A stretch of 64,000 bases of DNA, from assembly GCA_037126765.1 (NCBI GenBank), contig JBBCBC010000019.1, positions 34,308,222 to 34,372,221 on the forward strand, read 5' to 3'. Below the pieces are notes generated by a model. The model was not told the origin of the DNA. It was given only the letters and a program-made list of their open reading frames with translations, and ran no database searches. Source of the stretch: Stenogyne calaminthoides. Its lineage: Eukaryota; Streptophyta; Magnoliopsida; Lamiales; Lamiaceae. This document shows positions 1 through 12,758 of this stretch, piece by piece (within the stretch, counting starts at the first letter, position 1; each line of letters opens with the position of its first letter). Both the position numbers and the translations under genes were made by a program.

Positions 1-441
1 GCGTGTTTCAACTGTGAGAAACTAGGTCACTACAGCGCAGATTGCCCAGACCTGACGCCAAAAGAAAGAGAAGAAAAGCGGAACAGAAGAGAGCAACGTT
101 ATAGAGACGAAAGCCCTCGTCACGATACATCCGGAATTGATGATTCCTATCCGCCTCCGAGGATTCTGGTACTCATCTCAGAGAAGACTTCGTCTGATAA
201 GGTCTTTATTGACTTCCATGAGAATGAAGATCCGATATTCTCTTCGATGACGATGAAATCATGCGATGGCCAAGGAGGACCAATCGAGGTAACCTCCAAA
301 CCTTCGCTTTGGTTCCGCTTCCACACTTTTCTTATTATTAAGACACCCGCCGGAGAGATTGACCCGCAACTCTACTCGAGCAATTGCTTGATGATCTCTA
401 ATGCAAGAGACACTTATACTATAGTGAAGTTTCGAGAATGA
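1..441 (+). pseudogene. Copia gag remnant with CCHC zinc knuckle
   Basis: Frame 1 is open from the first base to the stop after 441, so the start lies outside the window. Residues 2-15 form C-x2-C-x4-H-x4-C (C-F-N-C ... G-H-Y ... C), the retroviral-type zinc knuckle that binds RNA in Gag. A charged K/R/E-rich stretch follows. The downstream protease is not in the same open frame, and the roughly 1 kb between them is full of stops. This is the C-terminal part of a decayed gag. Confidence 0.8.
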
Positions 442-1485
442 CAAGCTAAGGATCGAAAATAATCGGCTTTGTTAAAGAGAACGCCTCTCGAGAAAGCTAC
501 CGAATCGAAATCTGTTAAACCGCCGAAGGTAACCGAGGAACTTAACATTCTCGAAGTTAAATCTTCGATCGGGAGAAGCAGATCAAAGATCGATTAGCAA
601 TCAACAAACAAAGCAAAGTTCGATGATTTCAAAATCCTTCAAGCTAAATTTGATGAGCTATTCCGACTACATGAGAGTCTAAAATCTTCTGAGGATAGTT
701 TGCCCAAGAAAATAAAGGTTTTCACGAAGTCATCTAAAACCGTTAAAGAAATGAACACCTATTTTCGAACACCGACTAACAAGAAGGAATTGGGTATGAA
801 AAACCCTTCCACATCCTCAAAAGCCCCATTTGATTCACTTCAAAAAGGTGTAATCAAACGAAGTTTTAACAAAGATACACTAAAAGCTAAACTTGTATCC
901 GATAAGGAAAAAAGACCATTGAGCAAGTAAGGCAAAAGCCCTAATCGTAAAAGGAAATGTAAATGGACCCCAATCGGTAAAGCATCACCGAGGAATCAAC
1001 AGAAGAACCCGGTTCTTTTTTCAAGAGACCTCAACCTGATCAACATATTAGGTATCATAAAAGACAACCTGTCAAAGGAAAATCTAATCTGAGACCCAAT
1101 CAAGGTCAGCTGCCTAATAAGCAAGATATAGGTAAACTGCAAAAACCACCTATGCCAAAAAGATATGAATCTTTTGATGGTAGCAAATCGACTCTACCCT
1201 TATAATCGAAAACCTAGGGGTCACTTTTGACCGAGCCCCAATTGGGTTAAAAAGAAGACAAAATATAAAGAAAAATCATAAGTCTTCTAAGTTACCCAAG
1301 GCTCACACGAATAATCATAATAATCAGAAAGCATATAAAGAGACGTATGATTATGTTGATATGTATGGGAGATAAATCAGGCCTTCTGATCTAACTGATT
1401 ACAATAGAAATGCCCTGTTTGTATGGATCCCTAAAACCAACCTAACCCTCAGACCCAATCCAAAAAGGGGTACCTAAAGCCCGAT
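442..1485 (+). other. Decayed gag-pol linker of the copia element
   Basis: About 1 kb between the gag knuckle and the protease motif. It keeps short lysine-rich open stretches (for example 700-930) but has stops in all plus frames, consistent with a degraded gag C-terminus. No independent gene is seen. Confidence 0.5.
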
Positions 1486-4400
1486 TTGGTTGCGTTCGCG
1501 TGGGTCTGGCAAACAAATGAGGTGTACAAGCAACTATCTGGGTACATCGATAGTGGATGCTCAAGGCACATGACGGGAAGCAAACATCTCCTTAGCTCTT
1601 ACATAGAACAAAAAGGCCCGAGTGTACTCTTCGGTGATGATAACTTTGGTTTTACCAGAGGATTCAGAACCTTAGAGAATGATGATGTATGTGTTCTTTG
1701 AGTCTCGTATGTCGAAGGTTTAAAGATAACTTTGTTATCGGTTTCACAATTTCTGCTACAAACCGATTCAAATGTTGAGTTCTCGACCGATCAATGCACT
1801 ATCAAAAATCGAGCCACTCAATAGATCTTGCTAACTCGGTTCAAGGAAAGGGACGATCTACACAAAGACTGATTGGAACAGTTTGCCCAAGAAATGCATG
1901 CTGATTGTTAAGAGTTCTAAAAGTAAAGATTGGCTCGCACAAAAGAATGAGTCATCCGAACTTTAAAACTCTTAATAAGATAGCAAGGATGTCTTTAGTG
2001 GAAGGACTTCGAATGAGGTATTTTCTAAGGATCGGACATGTGTCGCGTATGTCGGAAAAAAAAAGAGTTAAAGCCTCATTCAAGGAAATCCTCGACCGAC
2101 ATCCAAAGAGAGTATTGCGGTTTCTTCATATGGACTTATTTGGACCGATTACACCGGTCGGTCTCGTGGGACGAAATATACTCTGTAATCATGGATGATT
2201 ATTCCAAGTTTACCTCGGGTTGTAGAAGAATGAGACGACAACAAAGATACCCGAGTCGCCAAGAGATTACAAAATGAAAAGGGTGTCGATTAGTAAAATC
2301 GGATCGACGATAAAGGTCTGAAATTTCAACTCTTTTATTACCGATTTTTTACTAAGTTTGGTATACAACATGAGACATCACCGCAAGAATGCCACAACAG
2401 AATGGAGTAAATTTAACGGAGAAACGAACACTCAAAGAAGTTCGCCGCACTATGTTAAATTAACATGCAATACCAAGTCGTTTTCAAGGCGGCTTATCAA
2501 TACGCATGCCACACTCGTAATGTATGTCTTCTAACTAAGGCTCACTACAAAACACCCTATGAACCGTGGAAGGGCGAAAACCTCGTGTTTCTTACTTCCA
2601 TATTTTTTGGGTGTAAGTGTTTCATACACAACAATGGGAAGAGTCATTGAAGACTTTTGAGGCCAAGTCGATGAGGGTATATTCTTAGGATATTCCTCAT
2701 CTAGCAAGAAGACTCGGGGTTTACAACAAAGTAACCCTAGTTGTGGAAGAAACACCCCATGTAGTCTTTGATGAAACAACTTCTGAACAAGAGAAATCTG
2801 CCTCAGAACAAGAAGTACCAGATCAACCAGTACCTGATGCACAGAAAATGGATCAGCTAATGATCAAGGAAAAAGGATAAGAACTCGTAACAGTATACAT
2901 TCCAGATCTAGTTGATTCACCAGGTCAATCAGATCCTAAGGTACGAACAACTGTCGATGAAGAAGTTCGGTATACCGAGATAATATCAATCAACCATCCG
3001 GTTCAGGGGGAACACCTGAAGTTCCCACGAACAGACATCAGCACATGATGAGTCCAACATCAGCTGAGACATGTTCTTATCAAGTGGATCATAACTCTGC
3101 ACCACTCCTAATCTCTAGTAATGAACTATTATCAGAAATGGATGATGTTCTCCAAACAAACGCAAATCAGAACAGAAGGACCTGGATAACCAGTCATCCA
3201 ACTGATCTGATCATCGGAGACCCATCTGATAGAGTTAAAACTAGACATCAGATTGGTGAAAGTGCCATGTATTGCTGTTATTTGTCTATGAAGGAACCAA
3301 CAACAATAGAGGAAGCTCTACAAGATGCAAGCTGGATTCTAGCCATGCAGGAGGAGCTGGAACAGTTCGAGAGAAATCAAGTTTGGGAATTGGTGGACAG
3401 ACCAACTCATCAAGACGTAATTGGCACAAAGTGGGTTTTCAAGAACAAGAGAGATGAGAAAAATGTCATAACCAGGAATAAGACAAGACTTTATTGCTAA
3501 GGGTATTCACAATCGAATGAATTGATTATGATGAGACCTTTGCACCGATCCGCCGCTTTAAAAGCCATTCGGCTTGTTTTAAGCATATGCTTCCCACAGA
3601 GGGTTCACTGTGTATCAGATGGATGTAAAGAGTGCATTCTTAAACGGGGTACTAGCAGAGGAAGTTTATGTCGAACAACCTCCAGGCTTGGAAAAGGGCA
3701 ACCAAGTGTACCGTTTAAGAAAAGCTCTTTATGGCCTGAAACAAGCTCCTCGAGCTTGGTATGATACACTCTCTCGATTCTTGATAGACAGTGGTTTCAC
3801 TAAAGGAATAGTGGATAGAACCTTATTCAGAATAGAAGATGGAGAAGATATTCTGATGGTTCAGATTTATGTGGACGACATCATCTTCGGATCTCCCAAC
3901 AAGAGTCTATGTGAAAGATTCAGCAAGCTGATGCAAGGGAAGTTCGAGATGTCCATGATGAGTCAGATGAGTTACTTTCTGGGTCTACAAGTTAAGCAAA
4001 GTACAGAAGGAATATTCATCTACCAAGCAAAGTACACTAGGAGTTTATTGGCTAAGTTTGGAGTTCAAAACCGTAAGGAAGCGAAATTCCTATGTTGACC
4101 GGATTCAAGATGGATCCGTATGAGGATGGTCGAAAACCAATCGAAAAAGAATATAGGGCTCTCATTGGATCTTTACTATACCCGACCGCCAATGGACGGA
4201 TATCACTTTTTGGTGCGAGGGTGTATGTGCCAGATTTCAGGCAAATCCAATGCAAAGTCACCTAGAAGCAGCTAAGCGGATTCTTAAGTATCTGAAGGGG
4301 ACAGTAAACCTTGGTTTATTTTACCCATCAGATGATAATCTAGAGCTTAGTGGGTATTCTCGATTACGACATGGAGGTTGCAAAATTGACAGAAAGTCAA

Positions 4401-4868
4401 CCTCGTGAACATGTCGGTTTTAGGAAAGTAAACCGATCTCGTGGTTATCAAAAGCGGACATCCCCATTCAAGACATCTACTATCGGGCGAATATATGGTC
4501 ATAGAAGTCGTTCCCCCAATCGCTATGGCTTAGTCGCCAAATGAGGATTATAACATTGTAGCTAAGAATGTACCTATATTCGTATGACAAAGAATAGTCT
4601 TATTTGCAATCACTCAAAATCTGTTCTACATACAAGATGCAAGCATGTGGATGTCAGACATCATTTTATAAGAGATCATGTTGAAAAGAAGAATATCAGA
4701 ATGGAAAAGATTCATACTGATATACAGAAAGCTGATATTCTAACCAAGCCACTAGCTGAGATCAGATTCAGAGAATTATGCAATGAGCTAGGGCTTCTGG
4801 ATCTTGGAGAAAAAGCACCTAAAATGTTTGATGGATCGATCTCAGTAACCAACCGGTTAAGAGACTAA
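1486..4868 (+). pseudogene. Degenerate copia pol: protease, integrase, reverse transcriptase, RNase H
   Basis: Remnants of the copia polyprotein lie in order across several frames. 1486-1701 has the aspartic protease motif around D-S-G-C-S-R-H-M-T-G. 1905-2198 matches the GAG-pre-integrase segment and the start of the integrase core (H-M-D-L-F-G-P-I); the core continues in another frame to about 2277. 2465-2650 is the integrase C-terminal part. 3297-3500 begins the reverse transcriptase, and 3610-4098 carries the Q-M-D-V-K-S-A-F-L-N-G block and the catalytic Y-V-D-D box. RNase H sequence runs from about 4200 to 4868, including a K-H-I/V-D-V-R-H-H-F block. At least six frame changes or stops separate the pieces, so no functional polyprotein is made. 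Confidence 0.9.
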
Positions 4869-5159
4869 CCAGTTAAGAGGAATCAGTTGAGTTTGGTATC
4901 TCAATCGATCGTAAGATCACCAAGGAACCGATATGAGAAAAAGCGATCGATTCTGGATTATCAAATTAAAGGAACTGATCAGATTAAAGGATTATCAAAT
5001 TAAAGGAACTGATCAGATTAAAGGATTATCTGATTAAATCAGTTTGGTTATTTCACACTTTGTAAGCCGATTAAGCTGATATTCAACAAGCAAGGTTCAC
5101 AAGATTAAAGCTTACATCGTATAAGAAAACAGGAAATTTACACAACAATGGAATAATAG
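4869..5159 (+). repeat. Post-pol spacer with a 34-bp tandem repeat
   Basis: A 34-bp unit starting GGATTATCAAATTAAAGG occurs at 4955-4988 and again at 4989-5022, followed by a partial third copy. The stretch also repeats the words GATCAG and CGATCG seen throughout the element. No coding potential is apparent. Confidence 0.7.
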
Positions 5160-7098
5160 AAATTTTCATTGATAAAGACCCGAAGGTCAGATTTACATTA
5201 CAAGTTACAAGTACAAAAGGACCCGGAGGTCAGTACATAAGCCATAAACCCTAAACCCTAAACCTAACCCTAGAAGGGGGGGAAAGAGAGAGAGATTTTA
5301 AAATCTAATGCTCCCATTTTCCCCCACTTAAAAGGTGTGTGAAGGCTTTGAAATAATCCTAAAGCCACCCTCAGAGCTTCGGAGTTAGGAGCGAGAGCGG
5401 CGTTGAAAGGATTTCTAAGCCAGGAGCCCCTAGACCTGAAATCAATGGGCTCTCTAGCTGTTAAATGGGACACAAGTGCCAAGAAAGTGATCCAAAGATC
5501 ACATGGCCACATGTGTCGCATGAAAAAATTGAGTTGATATACGAAGATCAGTTGTTGTATGATCAAGACCGTATATCAAACTCATGTTTTATATCAGACT
5601 GAGTCTGTTGATGCTAATTCCGTCATCTCGATAGACACACAAGGTGCATACGGTTAGGAGAAGTGTCTTCTCAGTTGCGATAGCAGATCCGCCGCCTCGG
5701 TGGTAGAGAAGCTTTGCAATAATTGTATGTGTAATCTTTGATGACGACGAAAGCAGCAATAAGTGACACACAGGGTTGATTTGAGAAGCTAAAATCATTG
5801 AAAAAGGGGTAAAAGTTTTTGCCGGAAGTTTCACAGGAAATAAGGGTTCACCAGAATACATGATTTACAAAGAAGATAAGTATGGTAAATGGGTTATGTT
5901 GTGTAAATCATTGGTCCAATTTATAGAGGTCAAGCAAGGGTGCAAATGCAAATTTGATTTCTCAAAGCCTTTTAGAGAAATTTGCACCACAAGGACAGCG
6001 TGTAGGAAACACGCGACTGATAATTTGATAAATTTACGGCGATTTGACATTACGAAGTATCCAGACTATTATTACGAATGTTAAATCGTGCCGACTTAGG
6101 GAATCGAGACTACTATTCAATTCTTCAAGAACTAAGTTTTGGCGGTAACACTTATCCCAAGAATTGGCTTGGTCTGAGTAGAATCAGATTAGGTCAACTG
6201 AAATCTGATTAGATAAGAGACTGATCAGATGAGGAAGATCAATTGAGTATGATACCTCAACAAATCAGATATATATGTCAATAAGAAATCAGAAATAACA
6301 GTTGAAGGGGGAACTTCAACTGACCGAGGAGGATCAGAAAAGGAAAATCAGACGCAAAGTGAAGCGGATCAGTTGAAAAGGACAGTTGGGAAATTATAAG
6401 GATTAGGCAGAAACCTAAGATCAACAAGTGGAATCAACATCTACGAGTGGTATTGACTGATTACAATATCAGTCAACCAGATACGCATTTCTGTTTCCTT
6501 GTTTAGTGCTTACTTATCTGAAATTATCTGATAATATTTGCCTTTACTGTACACACTACTTTTGTGACGTATATCTTGCAAAATATTTAATGCGGACGTG
6601 GGGTATTTGTATTAATTGCCACAAAATGTGCTTTTAAATCCAAAAGGCAATCGTACGTGCTTTTCCTGACCACACAATCAAAACCGCTCAATCTGGATCG
6701 TTTAACCTTTCAAACGGTTGATCTTATAATCTCAATTTTCCCTCCTCCATCTTATAAGTTTCATCAAAACCCTACCAGAGTATTCTTCTTCTCAAAATCT
6801 TGCGATTTATTCTCTGAAAACTCAAAATTACCTTTCTGTGATTCAAAGTGTTTTCTTGCGATTCAAACTTATTTTCCGAAAAACAGAATCTGGTAATTTA
6901 TGGTTATTTGATGAATTTCTTTTCCAAAATCCTTTGATCACATAGATTATGTCTATATATGTTATCCTGTGATATGCCTTATCATTTCTTGGTATCCGTA
7001 TTTATTTATCGATTACTAGGCCTGAGAATAGGTCTGATAATCAATATATGATATCTTTATGATTATGCACAATTTTAATCGAGTCTATCTTGTTGTAG
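5160..7098. other. Non-coding or unrecognised interior of the retroelement
   Basis: This stretch lies between pol and the 3' coding-like region. It holds a telomere-like (CCCTAAA) run at 5246-5272, one open frame of 74 codons at 5860-6084 with no recognised motif, two minus-strand open frames (5270-5566, 5589-5861) that look fortuitous, and a near-perfect hairpin at 6301-6320. It may be the spacer of a Sirevirus 3' region or an older nested insertion. Confidence 0.4.
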
Positions 7099-10000
7099 AT
7101 GGCCACTCACGGAATGGGAAAAATCATGTGCAACTATGCGGATCTGGCAACAAAAATTGTCGATGACAAATTTGTAAAGTTTGGTGTTACGCGGGATCCG
7201 GAGTCAATGGAGGTGGAACAAATTCTGAAGAAGGGAGGTCTTGAAAAATATCGTGCTACTACTCATCGCAATCCGTGTCGATGTGAAGCAATCGAATTCT
7301 TAAGAAATTTGAAGGTGGATACGGACAATCACGAGATGAACCGATTTCTTCGCTTAACGGAGAGGAGATCGACTTTCAAATCTTGACATAACTCGTCTGC
7401 TTAGACACCCAAAAGGAAGAATCTCTCATGCTCACTCTGGAGAGAATGAAGATGAGTGATCGAAATGAACTCTTTCAGAGAGGGTGACAAACACCATCCG
7501 CAGTTTTGTCGAACCTATGTTGAAAAGGAAATACCGATCGTTGTTTGACATACCGCCAAAACAATCATGGGTATTTCGTTCAAATTTTATGCTTTTAACA
7601 TCCGTAAAAATGTACAAAGATGGTCGCGATAATCGATGAAGCCAAAAATATCAATTGACATGGCTTCCTCAAGGCCATTCTGCTCCCAAGAACATGAAAA
7701 ATTTGGAGTTAATGATCGTAGGCAAGTCTATCTCAAGAAGAGAATCAAAGAATCTCAACAAGGTTGCGCTTATTCGAAGGACAAAATGCCAAATGCCGAA
7801 TGGGATCGAACGGATTTGAGTCCTACAAGGCCTTCCTCACAACCACATCTTCCATATATGGGCCATCTGATGATGATACGCGCCCACCCTCCAAAGGTGA
7901 AGAAAGGAAAGAAAAGGAGGCAAGCCACGCTCGCACCAAATGCTCCCCAAAAGAAGAAGAGAAAACTGTAAAGGCTCGGAGAAGAGGCCGAAGAAGGCAA
8001 AAGCGCCACCATGACTCGCTTTCGAAGACGAGTCGATGAAGAAGGAGTGCCAGAGCAACCTGACAAGCGCCACGTAATCACCAAAAATCGACAGCAAAGC
8101 CAAGTTGAGAGCTCGCCAACATTCCGAGGAAGAGCAAGAGATTTAACGATCTCTTCTCCACAATCTCGAGCCGATTAACCACTCGACTTCCGGGTCAGAG
8201 CATATTTCTCCTTCTCTCTTCACCTGCCCGCCAACCCGAAGTTCATCGGGCCACAACTTAAAGATCACCCGCCGCAGAGTCGGACGATTTTGTTTCTACA
8301 ATGTAACCTCTCGCAGATTCAGCCAATCAGCCAACATCCGCCTACTCAAACACCACCAGAACCCTCTACATCTCATCAACCGGAATCTGGTCGATCTGAA
8401 CAGATAATTCCTGAGTCCAGATCATCCAAGACCATCACCGGGAAAATGGTCGAATGCAAATTGAACGCGACATTGATGAGTTGTATCCAGAGTTGGTAGC
8501 CCATCCTGTTATTCGAGAGGAAGTAATGGAGATCCCCACCTGGAAAGATCTTCGGTTAAAGAGCTTCTCAAATTTTATGATCATTATAGAACAGATGGGA
8601 GGTGATGATGAATTCGCAGATTTTGATTTCGACATGAAGAAATCTGCTCAAGTAGGATCACCAGCTGAGTTGATAACTGCTGAATCGATCAAAGCTCGTC
8701 CACGTAAAGGGGATTATTGAACAAGTTGACCGGAGGTCAAAGAAACTCCTACGAAGATGTTCCTATGAAGGATGTGGGGCGCCGATGATAGTGGAACCGT
8801 GTTGCGCTTCATGACCACCCACCGAGGCGCAAAAACAATCGAAAAAGATCGGTGACGTAAAATATTCCTACAACTCACATCATCACGATCAACTTCGGAG
8901 AGATCGATCGTGTTTTAAAGATCTCCGAAAAGAAGAAGTTGAGGGAGGTTGGCTAGTCAACTTAGCAACACAATAGTCGATCGAGGGCGATTGGCCTCAA
9001 AGAAATAACGGATCAACGGAATTGACTATTTCCCAGATTGAGGCAATCAAAGATCGATTCTCTCAAACCGTGACCAACCCGATCTTGAATTTAAGAAGAT
9101 AGTTGATGACAAGCTAGTCGAGTTGATCAACAACAAGTTTCTCTTCTAATGGTCACCGAAAAGCTTGAAATGACCAAGATAAACTTGACAAACTAATTCT
9201 TACCCTCTCTATCGCCGTGGAATCTATCAAGACCGAAATATCTCGAAGATTCAAAGTCTATCTGCTCAAGCTCAAGGTTTATCTGTTGAAGATCTTAACA
9301 AGACCATATCGATCGACTTTGGATCTCGATTTCCCCACCTCACCGCTTCTTTTTGATCAAACCAAAAAGGGGGGAAGACAGATTGAGAAACCAACCCACC
9401 TATCGTAACAACAAAGACCCGATTCGAATAGCGGTTTGAATCCTATGGCCAAAGACTAGACCATCTGGATCTTTTTGCTAACGAAATTTTACGAGAAGAT
9501 GGAAAAGTCAAAGGCAAGAAAGTTAGGCTAGCATGGGTGCCGGGACATCACAACTTGTACCCGACCACTCGGACTAAGAAAGTCACAAGAAGACAAAATG
9601 ATACATGATAAGAAATCGGCCGATAAAACCGCCCAAAGAGCAGATTCTTTGAAGAAGCCCGGCCAAGTGAAGAAGAAAGAAGGACGTAAAAAAAATTAGA
9701 GAGGCGTAAGATCCAAAAAGAAATACGATCGAGGGCAAAGAAAGGAAAAGTTGGAAAATCTGGATCAGAACCTCAGCTGCCAGCAAGAATTGATGAGATC
9801 ATTCCGAAAACTGCTGCACATGCTGATAGGTTTGAGGAATGGAATAAGATCAGAAGTGAATGGCTTCTGGATGCTTTTGTTCTAGATCTTGTTCCACAAG
9901 AAGAATCTCCGATGCGAATTCCTCAACCGGGTTGGAGAACAAATACCCAGATTTTACAAGTATCCGGAAAATGAGGCCAAAATAATCAATGTAAAAATAT

Positions 10001-10230
10001 CTCGCCAAGAGTATGACGTGATGGATTACTCGAAGAAGGCAGATGGCTCATTTGACAGACTGGCATTTCAAAGGTTCTATTTTGACATCCTGAGCAAAGC
10101 GCGCACAACTGATCCTCAACAGATCAATGATGTTAAATGGAAACTATACCAGATTTTCAACATCCCTCAAGATCAAAGAGAAATGCCAGAAGGATACAAG
10201 CCAAGAGATCAAGAATCGGAGACTACTTAG
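7099..10230 (+). pseudogene. Degenerate 3' (envelope-position) open reading frame of the Sirevirus
   Basis: Several plus-strand open stretches in different frames sit where some Sireviruses carry an extra 3' gene, often called env-like although its function is unproven. 7099-7386 begins with ATG and encodes an E/K-rich segment. 7636-7971 ends in a lysine-rich basic tail. 8454-8720 is acidic, and 9889-10230 encodes a hydrophilic C-terminal part ending 195 bp before the polypurine tract. I see no convincing signal peptide or membrane span. The frame breaks show it is dead. Its relation to named env-like proteins is inferred mainly from position. Confidence 0.55.
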
Positions 10231-10410
10231 GATCAACTTGTTTTTAAACTCAAACTTTTCTCGATGTAATATGTAATGCACAAATCTAATGAAAGAAAAA
10301 AAGTTTATTTTTCGATCCTAAGACAAAATCTCATTGTCTTCTGATTATATGCTCTTTATTGTTTTATACTTATCAACTGTGTTTGGTTTCTCAAGTGTTT
10401 TGGTTTCATC

Positions 10411-10424
10411 AAAAAGGGGGAAAT
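10411..10424 (+). other. Polypurine tract of the LTR retrotransposon
   Basis: AAAAAGGGGGAAAT lies directly before the TGTTGG that begins the 3' LTR. This is the expected site for priming plus-strand DNA. A related run, AAAAAGGGGGG, lies upstream at about 9364-9374; Sireviruses are known to carry repeated tracts of this kind. Confidence 0.8.
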
Positions 10425-11959
10425 TGTTGGGAAATTTAGAGTTTTGATGAAAGTTCTAAAACACATGTAATAGGACCAAATCCCTTCACACATTAGGTCG
10501 ATCGATGTTTTTATTACCAGTTATAAGAATACCAGTTGATAATTATTGTATAGAACAACTGATGTAGAAGATAGGTCACATATTGAGGGGGAACCTCATA
10601 TGTATAGGTCGATCCGAAGATCCAAGAACAAATTGATATCCGACAGTGCCGAAGGCAAGAGAAGGACGTAAGATCGATCGATCCGATAAAGTCGATATCT
10701 CACCAAAGTCATGAAGTTCAAATTCGAAGACTTGAAGATCGATGACTTCCGGAAGATCGGACCGTAAGACCTACATCGTAAAGTCCGCTAGTTGGAAGCT
10801 AAGACAACCGGCACCGAAGACTTATCAATCGGCCCGACCGATTGTGGTCGATCGAAGTCACCACCAGTGAAAAAACTAATGTTTCACCAAATCATATGTC
10901 GATGATCCGAACAAGAAGAATGTCAACCTTAGTTGATAGAACAACACCGAAAAGTGCTTCGTTAACCAATAAGAACAAGACACGATGTATGATCGAGCCG
11001 ACAATTACGGATTTGGTCTTCCGCTTTCTCAAACGGCTATAAAAGACACTATTCACGCTTTTCGCCATGCCGTTCCTCAAGACGCCACATCAATCCTCAA
11101 GTCTACCAAATATAGCCGAAAATTCAAATTGCTTCCAACGGCTCTTTTGATTTCGAGGTCTATAAATATGGGATTACTCTTGAGTGAAGACACGAAACTA
11201 TCAAAAGCTCGTTATAATCAAATTTCCGCACGAAGAACACAAACTTGAAGATTATTTTTAAGTGTTCATCCCATAGTTCTTAAAGCACGTAAATATTTTC
11301 ATCTAAATTGATAGGCTACTTAAAAACTAGGAAAGATTTCAAAGTTGGAACAAAAACAATCTTACCCAAAAAACCCAAGTTAGGTTAAGTTGTTTAGCAA
11401 AGATTTCGACTAGGGTTTCTAGTTCGATTTATGAGATCGGTTGAGTGGGAACTCTTTAAATATCTGTTGGTGTCTTGTGTTGGACTAACACAATAATCTA
11501 AGTCCATTGGTTTAGTTGGTGCCCTTTGTGATAGGGAAGAGTGGGCGTGGGACCGGTTGTCCAAACCACTATAAATCTTGTGTGCATTTACCGCTTTGAT
11601 TAACTGCTTTTTACAATCACACAACTTAATTAAAGTTTGCATACATATTCTAAGTTAAGATCAACTAAACCAAGCTTCCGATCCGATCAAGTTTGACACT
11701 TTAGTCAACCCAAGTTGAAAGACCGACTTTGGAATCGATTTATTAAAACTGGTTTTTCACACGGGTAAAATTTAGCTTCCGCACAATCAGTTAAACTGAT
11801 AGATACCGAACTGATCTGCCTTCAGGCGATTAGTAAGTTGGATATCAGTCCAAACTGATTCACTTGCACTCTGATCAGACTAACTACAATCACACCTGAT
11901 CTGCACAAAAAGTTTTCAGAAGTCTATTCACCCCTCCCCTCTAAACTTCTGCCCTCACA
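10425..11959 (+). repeat. 3' LTR of the Sirevirus
   Basis: It starts TGTTGGGAAATTTAG after the polypurine tract and ends near CCCTCACA, giving the expected TG...CA termini and about 1535 bp. A TATA box lies at 11038-11045. The last part is pyrimidine-rich with CACCCCTCCCCTC, as at the ends of other Sirevirus LTRs. The partner LTR is outside the window, so length and age cannot be measured here. Confidence 0.75.
11038..11045 (+). promoter_or_regulatory. TATA box in the LTR
   Basis: TATAAAAG in the middle of the LTR fits the U3 promoter of a copia element. A second weaker match, TATAAATA, follows near 11161. Confidence 0.5.
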
Positions 11960-11990
11960 AAACCCCGTTCGGGACCTAGAATCTCTCTTC

Positions 11991-12489
11991 TTTTTTTTTT
12001 TTTTTTAAAAGGAAAAACCGATAATATTAGACAATCAAATCGGCCTCAACAGTAGCAACAATGTTGTCCGAAACAAGGACAGAAAAGAAAGCAGAATCAC
12101 AAGAAAAAACAAAAATGTTCAATTCGTGAGCCACAAAATTACCAGCACACTGAATCCAAACGAACGTAACTCGATCAAACACCTCGACAAGCTCCAAAAT
12201 ATCCCGAACCACATTACGCAATAATTCAAGTCAAGCCTCAGACGCAGTAGTGCAAATATGACAATCTGAGCATCAGATTCAACCTCCACATCACGAATTC
12301 TCTGTTCACGAGCATGTTGTAGACCACGTCTAATCGTAATAGTCTCCGCAACACTAAAATCAGACATACTACACCTCTCACTAAAACACCACACCACACC
12401 CCCATTCCAATCCCAAAATTTGAAATATTTGGAAGTGGCTTCTCACACCGTAAACAAACAACCCCTCGACTTCTACACCTTTCTCCCAA
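11991..12489 (-). mobile_element. 5'-truncated LINE fragment with RNase H remnant and poly(A) tail
   Basis: On the minus strand two overlapping frames (12119-12397, then 12027-12221) encode pieces of an RNase H-like domain of the kind fused to plant non-LTR reverse transcriptases: A-E-T-I-T-I-R-R-G-L, then V-E-S-D-A-Q, then a C-terminal A-G-N-F-V-A-H-E-L. The stop is followed on the minus strand by 16 A residues (T run at 11991-12006), a typical LINE 3' tail. The reverse transcriptase part is absent and the frame is shifted, so this is a dead 5'-truncated insertion just beyond the LTR. Confidence 0.7.
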
Positions 12490-12758
12490 GTTTCCTAGTT
12501 GCAGAGAATTACTACTTTCCTCTCCTCATATTTGTTTAATCAAAATAAAACCAATACTCATAAGCCTTTCAGTACCACATACTCAAACACGAGATAAAAT
12601 CATCACTATGCATAAATAATGCATAAACATAACACAAGATAAAATACCAAATGTAACAACATTTGTTTCGATTACACAATAATACAATCATCATATACAC
12701 CTAAAACAAACACAAGATGAAACATTACGGAACAAGCTAGCTAGCTTGGTGTAATAAT
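12490..12758. other. Intergenic, P450 3' flank
   Basis: AT-rich sequence between the LINE fragment and the P450 stop codon. It presumably holds the P450 3' UTR and polyadenylation signals on the minus strand. Nothing else is seen. Confidence 0.4.

Larger units (their letters stand above)
1..11959 (+). mobile_element. Partial Sirevirus-type Ty1/copia LTR retrotransposon (5' end outside window)
   Basis: Domains occur in copia order on the plus strand: gag CCHC knuckle, protease, GAG-pre-integrase, integrase, reverse transcriptase, RNase H. A further 5 kb of degenerate coding-like sequence follows before a polypurine tract (10411-10424) and an LTR beginning TGTTGG at 10425. A large extra 3' region, an LTR over 1 kb and a purine tract of the form AAAAAGGGGG are known Sirevirus (SIRE/Maximus) traits. 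Nearly every domain is broken by stops or frameshifts, so this is an old, immobile copy. The 5' LTR and primer binding site are not in the window. The right edge is a best guess from a terminal CA near 11959; no target duplication could be tested. Confidence 0.85.

Noticed and set aside
4955..5022. Short direct repeats as a possible CRISPR array
   Set aside because: Two adjacent 34-bp units without spacers, in a plant retrotransposon.
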